Source: Pseudoduganella aquatica (lineage in GTDB: Bacteria > Pseudomonadota > Gammaproteobacteria > Burkholderiales > Burkholderiaceae_D). From it: a stretch of 64,000 nt of DNA. Of the stretch, positions 50,951 to 61,256 are shown one piece after another (the first letter of the stretch is position 1; each line of letters opens with the position of its first letter). Both the position numbers and the translations under genes were made by a program. The notes below the pieces were generated by a model, which saw only the letters and a list, made by a program, of their open reading frames with translations, was not told the origin of the DNA and did not search any database. The stretch is taken from positions 186,001-250,000 of the forward strand of contig NZ_WWCU01000005.1 in assembly GCF_009857595.1 (NCBI RefSeq), in the 5' to 3' direction.

Positions 50951-51916
50951 ATGCCTTCGATACCAGACAGCCTGAAACAGCACCGCGTCCGCAGCGCGGA
51001 TCCCGCAGGCGTTATCGGAGGCACGGTGCGCTACGCGCCGCTCAAGTCTCTGTGGTTCAGCGGCATGGCGGGCGCCGCCCTGATCGGTGGCATCGCCACT
51101 TTTTCCTGGACCGCATTCGCCCTCTTCCTCGCCGCCACCGCTTTTGTGCTGCTGTTCGGCCATTCACTGGGCAGCCACCGCAAGCTGATACACAACAGCT
51201 TCCAATGCCCGAAATGGCTGGAGTACACGCTGGTCTATTGCGGCGTGCAGGTCGGCCTGGCAGGCCCGCTTGGCCTGCTGCGCCAGCACGAACTGCGCGA
51301 CTACGCGCAGCGCATGCCGGACTGCCACGATTACCTGCGCCACGGCCGCAGCTTCTGGCGCGACGGCTGGTGGCAGATCCACTGCGACCTGGCGCTCGAC
51401 ACGCCGCCCGCCATCCATTTGGAGCCGGCCATCGAGAACAACCGCTTCTACCGCTTCCTGGAGCGCACCTGGATGCTGCAGCAGCTGCCTCCCGCCCTGG
51501 CGCTCTACGCCATCGGCGGCTGGAGTTTCGTCGTCTGGGGCGTGTGTGCACGCATCACGGCAGGCATCTTCGGCCACTGGCTGATAGGCTATTTCGCGCA
51601 CAACCACGGCCCCATGCATTCGGAAGTCTATGGCGCGGCCGTGCAAGGCCACAACATCCGCTTCGTGTCCCTGTTGACCATGGGCGAGTGCTGGCACAAC
51701 AACCATCACGCCTATCCGGGTTCTGCGTGCCTCGGCCTGTATGCCGGCGAATGGGACCCGGGCTGGTGGACCTTGCTGGTGCTGCGCCGCACTGGACTGG
51801 CATGGGACCTGCGCCTCCCGCACCAGTTGCAGCACCGCCCCGAACTGCGCAAACTGGACACGCTGCAGCATTCCCCTTGCATCGCCCCTCCGCTCATGGG
51901 CACTATCTCAACTTAA
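50951..51916 (+). CDS. Acyl-CoA/fatty acid desaturase
   Basis: A 321-residue membrane protein with histidine clusters of the delta-9 type: HSLGSHRKLIH (H71, H76) and ECWHNNHHAYP (H249-H253), plus hydrophobic segments at about 32-70, 85-105 and 165-205. The middle box has GLLRQHELRDYAQR in place of the usual HRxHH, as in a distinct bacterial subfamily. These di-iron enzymes introduce double bonds into membrane acyl chains, often in response to cold. GGGAGA precedes ATG 50951 by 5 bp. It is cotranscribed with the ArsR-type gene. Confidence 0.83.
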   Translation: MPSIPDSLKQHRVRSADPAGVIGGTVRYAPLKSLWFSGMAGAALIGGIATFSWTAFALFLAATAFVLLFGHSLGSHRKLIHNSFQCPKWLEYTLVYCGVQVGLAGPLGLLRQHELRDYAQRMPDCHDYLRHGRSFWRDGWWQIHCDLALDTPPAIHLEPAIENNRFYRFLERTWMLQQLPPALALYAIGGWSFVVWGVCARITAGIFGHWLIGYFAHNHGPMHSEVYGAAVQGHNIRFVSLLTMGECWHNNHHAYPGSACLGLYAGEWDPGWWTLLVLRRTGLAWDLRLPHQLQHRPELRKLDTLQHSPCIAPPLMGTIST

Positions 51917-51925
51917 GGATATGCC

Positions 51926-52261
51926 ATGAAGGTCGATACCAATTCCAACGCAGTGCAGGGCAAGCTGGAGTTCGTCAAGAAAATGGCCGGCGGCGATTTC
52001 CAGGCGGCGCTGGACGGCGCCATGGGCGGCGCGGCGGCGAAGACGAATCCGGTGGCCGAGCTGGAGGCGTATATGAAGATGACGCCCGCCGAACGCATGC
52101 GCGATGCGCTGCTGAAAAAGCTGGGCATAAGCGAGGAGGACCTGGCGGCCATGCCGCCGGAACAGCGCAAGAGCTTCGAGGAGAAGATCGGCCAGCTGGT
52201 GCAGGAAGAAATGCAGAAGGCCGATCATAAAAAAGGCGCCCGTATCGATACGAGCGCCTGA
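51926..52261 (+). CDS. Small hypothetical protein
   Basis: A 111-residue, charged, mostly helical protein (MKVDTNSNAVQGKLEFVKKM..., MTPAERMRDALLKKLGISEE, MPPEQRKSFEEKIGQLV). I do not recognise a named family. No signal peptide or membrane segment is seen. It follows the desaturase after 9 bp on the same strand. Its last ten codons (KKGARIDTSA) lie inside a hairpin that is the terminator of the convergent peptidase gene. Confidence 0.65.
   Translation: MKVDTNSNAVQGKLEFVKKMAGGDFQAALDGAMGGAAAKTNPVAELEAYMKMTPAERMRDALLKKLGISEEDLAAMPPEQRKSFEEKIGQLVQEEMQKADHKKGARIDTSA
52229..52259 (-). terminator. Intrinsic terminator of the M14 peptidase gene
   Basis: On the minus strand AGGCGC...GCGCCT with an inner CGTATC/GATACG stem (52234-52259) is followed by TTTTTT. 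It lies 17 bp past the peptidase stop and inside the last codons of the convergent hypothetical gene. Confidence 0.8.
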
Positions 52262-52275
52262 GATTAGCGCACCTC

Positions 52276-54045
52276 TTAACGCGCCACCGCGCTGCGCATC
52301 ACCGGGTACAGCTTGAAGCGCTCGTCCCACGACGGGTGGCGGCGGGCGAAGAAGTCCAGGCGCTGCGCGGAACTGGCGGCGAAGGCGGGGTCGCTGTCCA
52401 GCTTGCGCTTGAACTCGGCCGCCACGGCCGGGTCTTTCAGCTGTTCGCGCGCCACTTCCTCGGCCACGTATTCCTCCATGTACTCCTTGCGCTCGAAGGC
52501 GTTGTTGAACGCGCCCCAGGCCAGCAGCGAGTCGGCGCTTTCCGGTTCCAGCATGGCCATCACAAGGCGCGACTTGGCCTGCGCGATGGGCACGAACAGC
52601 GCGCCCTTGCCCACTTCGCGCGCTTCCCTGCGCCACGCGCCTTCCACCGCCAGCGCCTGGTGCCCTTCAAAGGACTGCGCGCCGAATTTGCTCTTGTCGG
52701 CGCGGAAGGCTTCCACTTCGACCTTGCCCAGGTCCGCGTTCAGCACCTTGTAGCTGATACCGTGCTGCGCCAGCTTGGCCGCCACCATGTTAGCCTGCGC
52801 GGCCGGCACCAGGTAACCGCCGGCCGGCGCCGCCACCTGAAGGTTGGGCACCACTTCGTCGCGCAGCGGCACGGTCCACATTTGCGGCTTGCTCTCGTCG
52901 TAGCGGGTCCACAGCGCGCCGGACACGCTGGACGGCGTGCGCGTGTATTCGTAGCCGGCGAACTGTATCATCCGCGTGCGGTCGGTGGTGCGGTAGCTGA
53001 GCGGCACCAGCTGGTTGCCCAGGTTCAGCGCGCGCGCGTCCGCCTCGGCCGCCAGCTTGCGCCACTCGGCGCCGTGCTCGGCTACCTGCGACAGCAGCGA
53101 CACGATGGTGTTGCGCGTGATGCGCACGCGGGTCGGATAGTCTTTCCACGAGTGGGTTTCCACCAGCATGGCGAAGCGGTTGCGCAGCGGGAAGTAGCCG
53201 GTCGAGAAGCGCGGCGCCGACATGCTGTCCTCAAAGCCGGACTGCGGATCGTCGGTCTTGGCGAAGGAGATGTAGTAGTGCTTGGGGTCGGAACCTTCTT
53301 TGCGCAGGTCGGCCATCACCGCCTCGCGCAGTTCCACGCCGGCCGTCATCAGCGCCGCGTCGCCGCCGTGCACCGGCTCCACCTGGATGGACACGTCGGG
53401 CTGGAACTTGGCGCCGTCGGTCACGTGCAGGTCGATATAGGCCAGCGGGTCCCAGGCGTTCACCAGCGCCAGCATGGCCTGCATTTCCGGCGCGTCGGCC
53501 TTCACGTAGTCGCGGTTCAGATTGTAGTTCTGCGCCGTGGTGCGCCAGCCCATCGCCACCGGGCCGCGCTGGTTGGGACGGTTCCATTCGCCGAAACGCT
53601 CATGGCCGTCGACGTTAAACACCGGCACGAACAGCAGCACCTGCTTGTCCAGCGCGCCCGGCGCGGCCTTGCCTTCGAGCGCCTCGCGCAGCGCCAGGAA
53701 GCCGGCGTCCTTGCCGTCGATCTCGCCGGCGTGGATGCCGCCCTGCACCAGCAGCACCGGCAGGCCGCGCTTCTTCGCCTGCTCCGCCGTCAGCGCGCCG
53801 CTGCGCGAGACGGCCAGCGCCAGCATGGGCCGGCCTTCCGGCGTGCGGCCGAACTCGAAGCAGCGCACTTGCTTGGGGTAGGCCTGCTGGAAAGCCTTGC
53901 ACAGCTGCTGCACTTCCTCGTAGCGGCCGGTCTGCTGGAAGCCGGAGCGCTCCGAGACGGTGGTGAGCGCGGGCGCGGCGTGCGCCAGGGGCAAAGCTGC
54001 GGAATAGGCCAGGGCCAGGGTCAACTGCAGGGTGCGGCGTTTCAT
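52276..54045 (-). CDS. Secreted M14 family zinc carboxypeptidase
   Basis: A 589-residue exported protein (signal peptide MKRRTLQLTLALAYSAALPL, cleavage near AHA). Zinc ligands of the M14 fold are visible: GGIHAGEIDGKD (H105, E108) and DLHVTDG (H207), with NYNLNRDY and RGPVAMGWR nearby. The extra-long C-terminal half (about 330-589) is not a standard carboxypeptidase domain, and its role is unknown. It probably removes C-terminal residues from periplasmic or extracellular peptides. It is 33 bp downstream of the S41 gene on the same strand when read from right to left. Confidence 0.85.
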   Translation of the reverse strand: MKRRTLQLTLALAYSAALPLAHAAPALTTVSERSGFQQTGRYEEVQQLCKAFQQAYPKQVRCFEFGRTPEGRPMLALAVSRSGALTAEQAKKRGLPVLLVQGGIHAGEIDGKDAGFLALREALEGKAAPGALDKQVLLFVPVFNVDGHERFGEWNRPNQRGPVAMGWRTTAQNYNLNRDYVKADAPEMQAMLALVNAWDPLAYIDLHVTDGAKFQPDVSIQVEPVHGGDAALMTAGVELREAVMADLRKEGSDPKHYYISFAKTDDPQSGFEDSMSAPRFSTGYFPLRNRFAMLVETHSWKDYPTRVRITRNTIVSLLSQVAEHGAEWRKLAAEADARALNLGNQLVPLSYRTTDRTRMIQFAGYEYTRTPSSVSGALWTRYDESKPQMWTVPLRDEVVPNLQVAAPAGGYLVPAAQANMVAAKLAQHGISYKVLNADLGKVEVEAFRADKSKFGAQSFEGHQALAVEGAWRREAREVGKGALFVPIAQAKSRLVMAMLEPESADSLLAWGAFNNAFERKEYMEEYVAEEVAREQLKDPAVAAEFKRKLDSDPAFAASSAQRLDFFARRHPSWDERFKLYPVMRSAVAR

Positions 54046-54078
54046 GTATCAGTTCTCCAGCATGCTTAAAAGGGGCGC

Positions 54079-55602
54079 TCAGCGCGGGGTATGGATGGCG
54101 ATCTCGCTTACAGGCGGACGCACGGGCACGGCCAGCGGCTCAGGTATGCCGGAACGCGCGCGCGCGGTGGAGGCCGCCGGGCAACGGCCATGCTCGCGGT
54201 AATACAGCGCCGCCGCCAGCTGGCCTTCGGCCGGGTCGCCCTGGCTGCGGCTGAAATCGTCCGCCACATTGCAGGTCGGGGCGAAGCCGTCGCTGTAGTC
54301 GCCGAAGCCTTTTGCGTTCACGCCCTGGTACTGGATGGTAAAGTAGGTGGTGCCGCAGTTGGGCGTGGGGACAAAAGCGTAAGGCTTGCCGCAGGTCTGG
54401 CCGCCGATCAGGTTGACTTCCACGTCCACGCCGCGCAGCCCGTTGATCACCGATTCGCTGGCCGAGCAGGTGCCCGGGCCGGTCAGGATGGTGACGCGCT
54501 TCAGGCCCAGCTTGGGCAAGGGCTGCAGGTAAGGCGCCGGCTTGGGGGTGTTCAAGCCGAGCGACACCGGCAGGAAAATCAGCGGCGTCTGCGGCGTGCC
54601 CTTGTCGTTGACCAGGGTATGCTCAAACGTCTTGCCGGCGGTGATCTCGCCGCCGGATATCATGTAGGCCAGTTCGCTGGCGATCACCAGCAGGCCGCCG
54701 CCGTTGTAGCGCAGGTCCAGCACCAGGTCGTTCACCTTGGCGTCCTCCAGCTGCCTGAAGGCTTCGATCAGCTGCAGCTCGGACACCGGGTTATGGCTGT
54801 TGAAAGTCAGATAGCCCACCTTGCCGGTCGGCGTATCGATCACCTTGGTGTTCTGCACAGGCGGCACGTCCAGCTTGGCCGCTTTCAGGAACACCATGAA
54901 CTTTTGCAGGCCGCGCGCCAGCAGGAACTCGTGCACTTCGCCGGCCTTGACGGGGAACAGGCCCGCGTTCAGCTTGGCAACGGTGGCGGCGTCGCCGGCC
55001 CAGACAAAGTTCTGGAAATCCACCTGGTTCAGCACATCGCCCCGGCGCAGGCCGGCCTGGTCGGCTGGCGAGCCGGGCAGGACGGAGGTGATGGTCCAGG
55101 TGCGGGGAATGTTGGGGCCGGTATTGCGTGCCCAGTTCATGCCGTAGCCCAGTTCCACGCCGCGCGACAGCTCGTCGTATTCGGCGCTCGAATAGGTGAA
55201 GTGGTAGCGGTCCTTGGGCTTGCCGTTGGCGGTCAGCAGCGGCGTCTTGAGCACATTGAAGTAGTCCAGCGCGGTGCTGTAGGAGGCCGGGTTGTTGGTC
55301 GGCACTTCCGAGTACCACAGATAAGTTTCGTCGGTCCACAGGCGCAGGAAGGACTTCTCGTCGTCCAGCGTGCCCTGGCGGTCCGGATAAAACGCGGTGG
55401 CGGTGGATTGGCGCGGCGCGGCGCACAGGTTCTGGAAGCTGGAATAGGCGGGCAGGGCCGGCGCGGCCATGCCGCTGGGCGCGCTGCGCGAGACGGCGGC
55501 GGCAGTGCTGCTGGCGGTGCCGGTGTTGTTGGCGTCGCCGCCACAGCCAGCCAGGCTGAGCAGCAAAAGGGCGGCCCAGCAGGTAAGTGAGGAAATTTTC
55601 AT
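54079..55602 (-). CDS. S41 family peptidase lipoprotein
   Basis: A 507-residue protein with a lipobox LSLAGC (lipidated C20). A PDZ-like region (TITSVLPGSPADQAGLRRGD) and an S41 catalytic domain follow (LDLRYNGGGLLVIASELAYM, then GTCSASESVINGLRG with the likely nucleophile serine). C-terminal processing peptidases of this clan cut unfolded or tagged periplasmic proteins. The start ATG at 55602 fits the signal sequence. A perfect TATAAT ends 7 bp upstream and no Shine-Dalgarno is visible, so the mRNA may be leaderless. Confidence 0.85.
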   Translation of the reverse strand: MKISSLTCWAALLLLSLAGCGGDANNTGTASSTAAAVSRSAPSGMAAPALPAYSSFQNLCAAPRQSTATAFYPDRQGTLDDEKSFLRLWTDETYLWYSEVPTNNPASYSTALDYFNVLKTPLLTANGKPKDRYHFTYSSAEYDELSRGVELGYGMNWARNTGPNIPRTWTITSVLPGSPADQAGLRRGDVLNQVDFQNFVWAGDAATVAKLNAGLFPVKAGEVHEFLLARGLQKFMVFLKAAKLDVPPVQNTKVIDTPTGKVGYLTFNSHNPVSELQLIEAFRQLEDAKVNDLVLDLRYNGGGLLVIASELAYMISGGEITAGKTFEHTLVNDKGTPQTPLIFLPVSLGLNTPKPAPYLQPLPKLGLKRVTILTGPGTCSASESVINGLRGVDVEVNLIGGQTCGKPYAFVPTPNCGTTYFTIQYQGVNAKGFGDYSDGFAPTCNVADDFSRSQGDPAEGQLAAALYYREHGRCPAASTARARSGIPEPLAVPVRPPVSEIAIHTPR

Positions 55603-55608
55603 GCGGGA

Positions 55609-55614
55609 ATTATA
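55609..55614 (-). promoter_or_regulatory. -10 element immediately upstream of the S41 gene
   Basis: TATAAT on the minus strand ends 7 bp before the ATG, so transcription would begin at or next to the start codon. No matching -35 is at the ideal 17 bp distance; GTGACA lies about 21 bp upstream. Confidence 0.45.
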
Positions 55615-55677
55615 GTCGCCCGCCATGCCTTTTTTTGTCACAGATTGTTGCAAGCTGTGACCCGCAGGCCGCCAACG

Positions 55678-55713
55678 AAAAAAAGGGACCGCGCCGCAAT
55701 GCGGCGCGATCCC
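55678..55713 (-). terminator. Intrinsic terminator after the indolepyruvate oxidoreductase gene
   Basis: On the minus strand a long GC stem (GGGATCGCGCCGC with GCGGCGCGGTCCC, one mismatch, 3-base loop) is followed by a run of seven T. It starts about 20 bp past the stop at 55734. Confidence 0.88.
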
Positions 55714-55733
55714 CTTCAAGCTAGCTGCCCGGC

Positions 55734-58700
55734 TCAGGCCGCGTGGTGGCTGGCCGGCTGTCCGGCGTGGTAGACGGCGATCAGGCCGGCCTCCTTGGCC
55801 TTGGCCGCCTTCAGGTGGCGCTCCTTCACGTGGCCGTAGCCGCGGATGTCTTCCGGAATGCTGGCGATGGCCACCGCCTGCGCCAGGTTGGCGTCCGTCA
55901 GCTTGCCCAGCAGGCCGGCCACGGTCTGGCGGTACTCGGCGATCAGCGCACGCTCCATCTTGCGCTCGGCGGTGTAGCCGAAGATGTCCAGCGCGGTGCC
56001 GCGCAGGCCCTTGAACTTGGCCAGCACGCCGAAGGCCTTCATCATCCACGGGCCGAACTGCTGCTTGACCAGGTGGCCTTCCGCGTCGGTCCTGGCCAGC
56101 AGCGGCGGCGCCAGATGGAACTTGATCTGGTAGTCGCCTTCGAACATATTCGCCACTTTCTCCTTGAAGGCCGGATCGGTGTACAGGCGCGCCACTTCGT
56201 ACTCGTCCTTGTACGCCATCAGCTTGTAGAAGTAGCGCGCCACCGCTTCGGTCAGGCGCAGCTGCTTGTGGCCCAGCTTGCCCTCTTCGGCGCGCACGTG
56301 GTCCACGAACTCCTTGTAGCGGGCGGCGTACGCAGCGTCCTGGTAGGCGGTCAGCAGTTCCACGCGGCGGTTGATGATGTCGTCCAGCGACTGCGTGCGC
56401 TTGAACTCGATCACCTTGGCCGGCGCGGTCAGGCGGGTCACCATGCCCAGGTCGTGCGCGGCGGTGCGGCCCCAGTTGAAGGCGGTCTTGTTGAAGCTGA
56501 CCGACACGCCGTTCAGCTCGATCGCCTTGACCAGCGAGGCCTCCGTCAGCGGCACCTGGCCTTTTTGGAAGGCGTAGCCCAGCATGAACATATTGGTGGC
56601 GATGGAGTCGCCCATCAGCGCGGTGGCGATCTGGCCGGCGTCGATGAACTCCACGCGCTCCGCACCGCAGGCGCGCTTGATTTCGCTTTGCGAGCTGGCG
56701 CCCGGGAACTGCCAGTCCGGGTTCTTCACGAAGGCCGCCGTGGTGGCGCCGGTGGAATTGACGGCGGCCCAGGTGCGGCCCTCGCCCATGCGCGACAGCG
56801 CGTCGCGGCTGGCGGTGACGATCTGGTCGCAGCCTATCACCAGGTTGGCCGCGCCGGTGCCCACGCGGGTCGAGTGCAGGTCGGCCTGCTTGTCCGCCAG
56901 ACGAACGTGCGACATGACGGGGCCGCCCTTCTGCGCCAGGCCGCTCATGTCCAGCACCACGGCGCCCTTGCCTTCCACGTGCGCGGCCATGGCCAGGATC
57001 TGGCCCACGGTCACCACGCCGGTGCCGCCGATGCCGGTGATCAGGATGCCGAACGGCTCGGCGGTCGACAGCATGGCGGGCGAAGGCAGCGCGGGCATGG
57101 CTGCATCACCAGGGGCGGCGGCCTTCTTCGGTTTCTTCAGCGCGCCGCCTTCCACCGTCACGAAGGACGGGCAGAAGCCGGTGGTGCAGGAGAAGTCCTT
57201 GTTGCAGGAGGACTGGTTGATCTGGCGCTTGCGGCCCAGTTCCGTTTCCAGCGGCTCCACCGACAGGCAATTCGACTGCACCGAGCAGTCGCCGCAGCCT
57301 TCGCACACGGCTTCGTTGATCACGGCGCGTTTGGCCGGATCCGGATATTCATTGCGTTTCCGGCGGCGGCGCTTCTCGGAGGCGCAGGTCTGGTCGTAGA
57401 TCATGGCCGACACGCCGGGCATGTCGCGCAGCTCGCGCTGCACATCCATCAGCTCGGAGCGGTGGCGCACGGTCACGCCCTCTGCCCATTTGTAGTCGTC
57501 CGGATATTTGTCCGGCTCGTCGGTGACGACGATGATGGGCGTGACGCCTTCGGCCGCGATCTGGCGCGAAATCATGCCGGGATCGAGCGGGCCGTCGAAG
57601 GTCTGGCCGCCGGTCATGGCGACGGCGTCGTTGAACAAAATCTTGTAGGTGATGTTCACCTTGGCCGCCACCGCCGCGCGGATCGCCAGGATGCCGGAGT
57701 GGAAATAGGTGCCGTCGCCCAGGTTGGTGAAGACGTGCTTCTCGTTGGTGAACGGCGCCTGGCCCACCCAGGTCACGCCCTCGGCGCCCATGTGGGTGAA
57801 GGTGGACGTTTCGCGGTCCATCCACAGCACCATGTAGTGGCAGCCGATGCCGGCCAGCGCGCGCGAGCCTTCCGGCACCTTGGTCGAACTGTTGTGCGGG
57901 CAGCCGGAGCAGAAGAAGGGCGTGCGGTCGGTTTCCGGATTGGCTTTCACCGGCAGGTTTTTCAGCGCCAGTTCTTTCGCTTCCAGGAAGGCCACGCGTT
58001 CCTGCACGCGCTTGGCGACAGGATGGCCGGCGCAGTAGTGAGCGATGCGCGAGGCGATGGCGCGCGCGATCTGCGCCGGGTTCAGCTCATAGGTGGCCGG
58101 CAGCAGCCAGTCGCCGTGGCCGGTCTTGCCCTTGTTGCTCCATTCGCCGGTGTCGTCGAACTTGCCCACCACGCGCGGACGCTCGCCGTCCGGCAGGTTG
58201 TACAGCTCTTCCTTCAGCGCGTACTCCAGGATCTGGCGCTTCTCTTCCACCACCAGGATCTCGTCCAGGCCCTTGGCGAATTCGTGCACGCCGTCCGCTT
58301 CCAGCGGCCAGGTCATGCCGATCTTGTAGAGGCGGATGCCGATGTCGGCGGCGGCCTGCTCGTCGATGCCCAGGTCGGCCAGCGCCTGGCGGGTGTCCAG
58401 GTAGGACTTGCCGGCGGTGATGATGCCGATCTTCGGTGTCGGCGAATCCCAGATGATCTTGTTCAGCTTGTTGGCGCGGCAGTAGGCCAGCGCCGCGTAC
58501 CACTTGTAGCTGTTCATGCGGACTTCCATATCCAGCACGGTGTCCGGCCAGCGGATGTTCAGGCCGCCGGCGGGCAGTTCAAAGTCGGTCGGCAGCTGGA
58601 TCTGCACGCGGTCCGGGTCGAAGTCGACCACGGCGCCGGATTCGATAATGTCGGTCACGCACTTCATCGACACCCACAGGCCGGTATAGCGGCTCATGGC

Positions 58701-59300
58701 CCAGGCGTGCAGGCCGTAGTCGATGTATTCCTGCACCGAGGACGGGTACAGCACGGGGATGCCGCAGGCGTTCAGGATGTGGTCGGACTGGTGCGCGGTG
58801 GAGGACGATTTGGCCGCGTGGTCGTCGCCGGCCAGCACCAGCACGCCGCCGTGCTTCGCGGAGCCTGCGTTGTTGGCATGCTTGAAGACGTCGCCGCAGC
58901 GGTCCACGCCGGGGCCTTTGCCGTACCACATGGAGAACACGCCGTCGTACTTGGCGTCCTCGAACAGATTGGTCTGCTGCGTGCCCCAGACGGCGGTGGC
59001 CGCCAGGTCTTCGTTCATGCCGGGGTGGAATTTGACGTGGTGCGCGTCCAGGTATTTCTTGGCCTTCATGGCCGTCATGTCCACGCTGGTGACCGGCGAA
59101 CCGCGGTAGCCGGTGATGTAGCCGGCCGTGTTCAGGCCCGATTTCAGGTCGCGCTCGCGCTGCATCATGGGCAGGCGTATCAGCGCCTGGGTGCCGGTCA
59201 TGAAGGCGCGGCCGCGCTCCAGGGTCCATTTGTCGTCTAGCGAAATATCTTGCGCTGGCTTACCGGATTCCAGATGGGAATCTTTGACTGGTGCGTTCAT
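55734..59300 (-). CDS. Indolepyruvate ferredoxin oxidoreductase, alpha-beta fused type
   Basis: An 1188-residue protein combining the thiamine-pyrophosphate half (IorA-like: TAGYITGYRGSPVTSVDM, MGAEGVTWVGQAPF, LGDGTYFHSGILAI) with a gamma/beta half (GILITGIGGTGVVTVGQILA). Between them are iron-sulfur cysteines (CEGCGDCSVQSNC and CNKDFSCTTGFC). The family oxidatively decarboxylates aryl-pyruvates from Trp, Phe and Tyr to aryl-acetyl-CoA. It follows the 4-hydroxyphenylpyruvate dioxygenase gene (110 bp) on the same strand, giving an aromatic amino acid breakdown unit. A strong terminator follows. Confidence 0.88.
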   Translation of the reverse strand: MNAPVKDSHLESGKPAQDISLDDKWTLERGRAFMTGTQALIRLPMMQRERDLKSGLNTAGYITGYRGSPVTSVDMTAMKAKKYLDAHHVKFHPGMNEDLAATAVWGTQQTNLFEDAKYDGVFSMWYGKGPGVDRCGDVFKHANNAGSAKHGGVLVLAGDDHAAKSSSTAHQSDHILNACGIPVLYPSSVQEYIDYGLHAWAMSRYTGLWVSMKCVTDIIESGAVVDFDPDRVQIQLPTDFELPAGGLNIRWPDTVLDMEVRMNSYKWYAALAYCRANKLNKIIWDSPTPKIGIITAGKSYLDTRQALADLGIDEQAAADIGIRLYKIGMTWPLEADGVHEFAKGLDEILVVEEKRQILEYALKEELYNLPDGERPRVVGKFDDTGEWSNKGKTGHGDWLLPATYELNPAQIARAIASRIAHYCAGHPVAKRVQERVAFLEAKELALKNLPVKANPETDRTPFFCSGCPHNSSTKVPEGSRALAGIGCHYMVLWMDRETSTFTHMGAEGVTWVGQAPFTNEKHVFTNLGDGTYFHSGILAIRAAVAAKVNITYKILFNDAVAMTGGQTFDGPLDPGMISRQIAAEGVTPIIVVTDEPDKYPDDYKWAEGVTVRHRSELMDVQRELRDMPGVSAMIYDQTCASEKRRRRKRNEYPDPAKRAVINEAVCEGCGDCSVQSNCLSVEPLETELGRKRQINQSSCNKDFSCTTGFCPSFVTVEGGALKKPKKAAAPGDAAMPALPSPAMLSTAEPFGILITGIGGTGVVTVGQILAMAAHVEGKGAVVLDMSGLAQKGGPVMSHVRLADKQADLHSTRVGTGAANLVIGCDQIVTASRDALSRMGEGRTWAAVNSTGATTAAFVKNPDWQFPGASSQSEIKRACGAERVEFIDAGQIATALMGDSIATNMFMLGYAFQKGQVPLTEASLVKAIELNGVSVSFNKTAFNWGRTAAHDLGMVTRLTAPAKVIEFKRTQSLDDIINRRVELLTAYQDAAYAARYKEFVDHVRAEEGKLGHKQLRLTEAVARYFYKLMAYKDEYEVARLYTDPAFKEKVANMFEGDYQIKFHLAPPLLARTDAEGHLVKQQFGPWMMKAFGVLAKFKGLRGTALDIFGYTAERKMERALIAEYRQTVAGLLGKLTDANLAQAVAIASIPEDIRGYGHVKERHLKAAKAKEAGLIAVYHAGQPASHHAA

Positions 59301-59352
59301 TAGGTGGTCTCCACTATTTCTCGGGTGCCCGTGCGCCGTTCTGTGCGGCGCT

Positions 59353-59406
59353 GGCGGGTTAGTGCTGATGTTACGTAGGGCGGGTTAGGCGAAGCCGTAA
59401 CCCGCC
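59353..59406. repeat. GGCGGGTTA/TAACCCGCC palindromic repeat, copy 5 plus half-site
   Basis: The full unit is GGCGGGTTA (59379-59387) and TAACCCGCC (59398-59406) with a GTAG flank before it. An extra left arm GGCGGGTTA stands alone at 59353-59361. The unit begins 5 bp past the hppD stop and lies in the hppD-indolepyruvate oxidoreductase gap. Confidence 0.8.
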
Positions 59407-59410
59407 AAAT

Positions 59411-60541
<1,131 letters not shown>

Positions 60542-60595
60542 GCGTGTCTCCTCTGCTTATTTTCCGCCCAGTATAGTCCCGCAGGGGGGGCATTA

Positions 60596-60642
60596 AATTG
60601 CGAACAATTCCCGGACGCCGCCGATGTGCGCAATAATATTGC
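60596..60642. promoter_or_regulatory. Two palindromes in the hppD-Lrp divergent region
   Basis: AATTG-CGAA-CAATT (60596-60609) and GCAATAATATTGC (60630-60642, perfect 13-bp) share the ATTG/CAAT core and their centres are about 34 bp apart. They lie upstream of both genes and are good candidates for operators of the Lrp-type protein. TATACT on the minus strand (60570-60575) may be the hppD -10. Confidence 0.5.
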
Positions 60643-60668
60643 TTGTAACCTGACCAAAAGAGGGATTT

Positions 60669-61196
60669 ATGACCAAGATTGCGCTCGACAAAACCGACCG
60701 TAAGATTCTGGCAATTTTGCAGGGCGACGGCCGCCTGTCCAACCAGGACGTGGCCGAGCAAGTCAGCCTGTCGCCATCGCCGTGCCTGCGCCGCATCAAG
60801 CGGCTGGAAGAAGAGGGCGTGATCCGCCAGTACGTGGCGCTGCTGGACCCGGACAAGATCGGCCTGGGCCTGCTGGCCTATGTGAACGTGCGCCTGGAAA
60901 AGCACAGCGACGCCGCCGCCGCCAACCACAGCACCGCGCGCGCGCTGGGCGTGAATCCGGGCGGCACCTCGCCGCGCGCCGACTTCGCGGTGGCGGTTGA
61001 GCAATGGCCGGAAGTGGTGGCCTGCTACGCCATGACCGGCGAAATGGACTACCTGCTGCGCGTGCATGTGGAGGACATGGACCACTTCTCGCGCTTCATG
61101 ATGGCCACCCTGCTGCGCCACCCCGCCGTGCTGGACGTGAAGTCCAGTTTCGCCCTGCAGCGCATCAAGGACACCACCGCCCTGCCCCTGGTTTGA
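60669..61196 (+). CDS. Lrp/AsnC family regulator, divergent from hppD
   Basis: A 175-residue protein with winged helix (LDKTDRKILAILQGDGRLSN, LSPSPCLRRIKRLEEEGVIR) and RAM domain (VVACYAMTGEMDYLLRVHVE). Between them is a longer linker than usual (SDAAAANHSTARALGVNPGG). The usual model would be feedback control of the adjacent aromatic breakdown genes by an aromatic amino acid; the ligand is inferred. A GAGGG precedes the ATG. Confidence 0.9.
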   Translation: MTKIALDKTDRKILAILQGDGRLSNQDVAEQVSLSPSPCLRRIKRLEEEGVIRQYVALLDPDKIGLGLLAYVNVRLEKHSDAAAANHSTARALGVNPGGTSPRADFAVAVEQWPEVVACYAMTGEMDYLLRVHVEDMDHFSRFMMATLLRHPAVLDVKSSFALQRIKDTTALPLV

Positions 61197-61256
61197 TGCG
61201 GAAAGGCAACAGGTTTGCGCTAAACCGGCGCTAATATAGTAGCGTTTTGCAAGTAA

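Noticed and set aside
55743..59240. 1165-codon plus-strand frame opposite the indolepyruvate oxidoreductase
   Set aside because: Antisense shadow; the minus strand has the full set of thiamine and iron-sulfur motifs.
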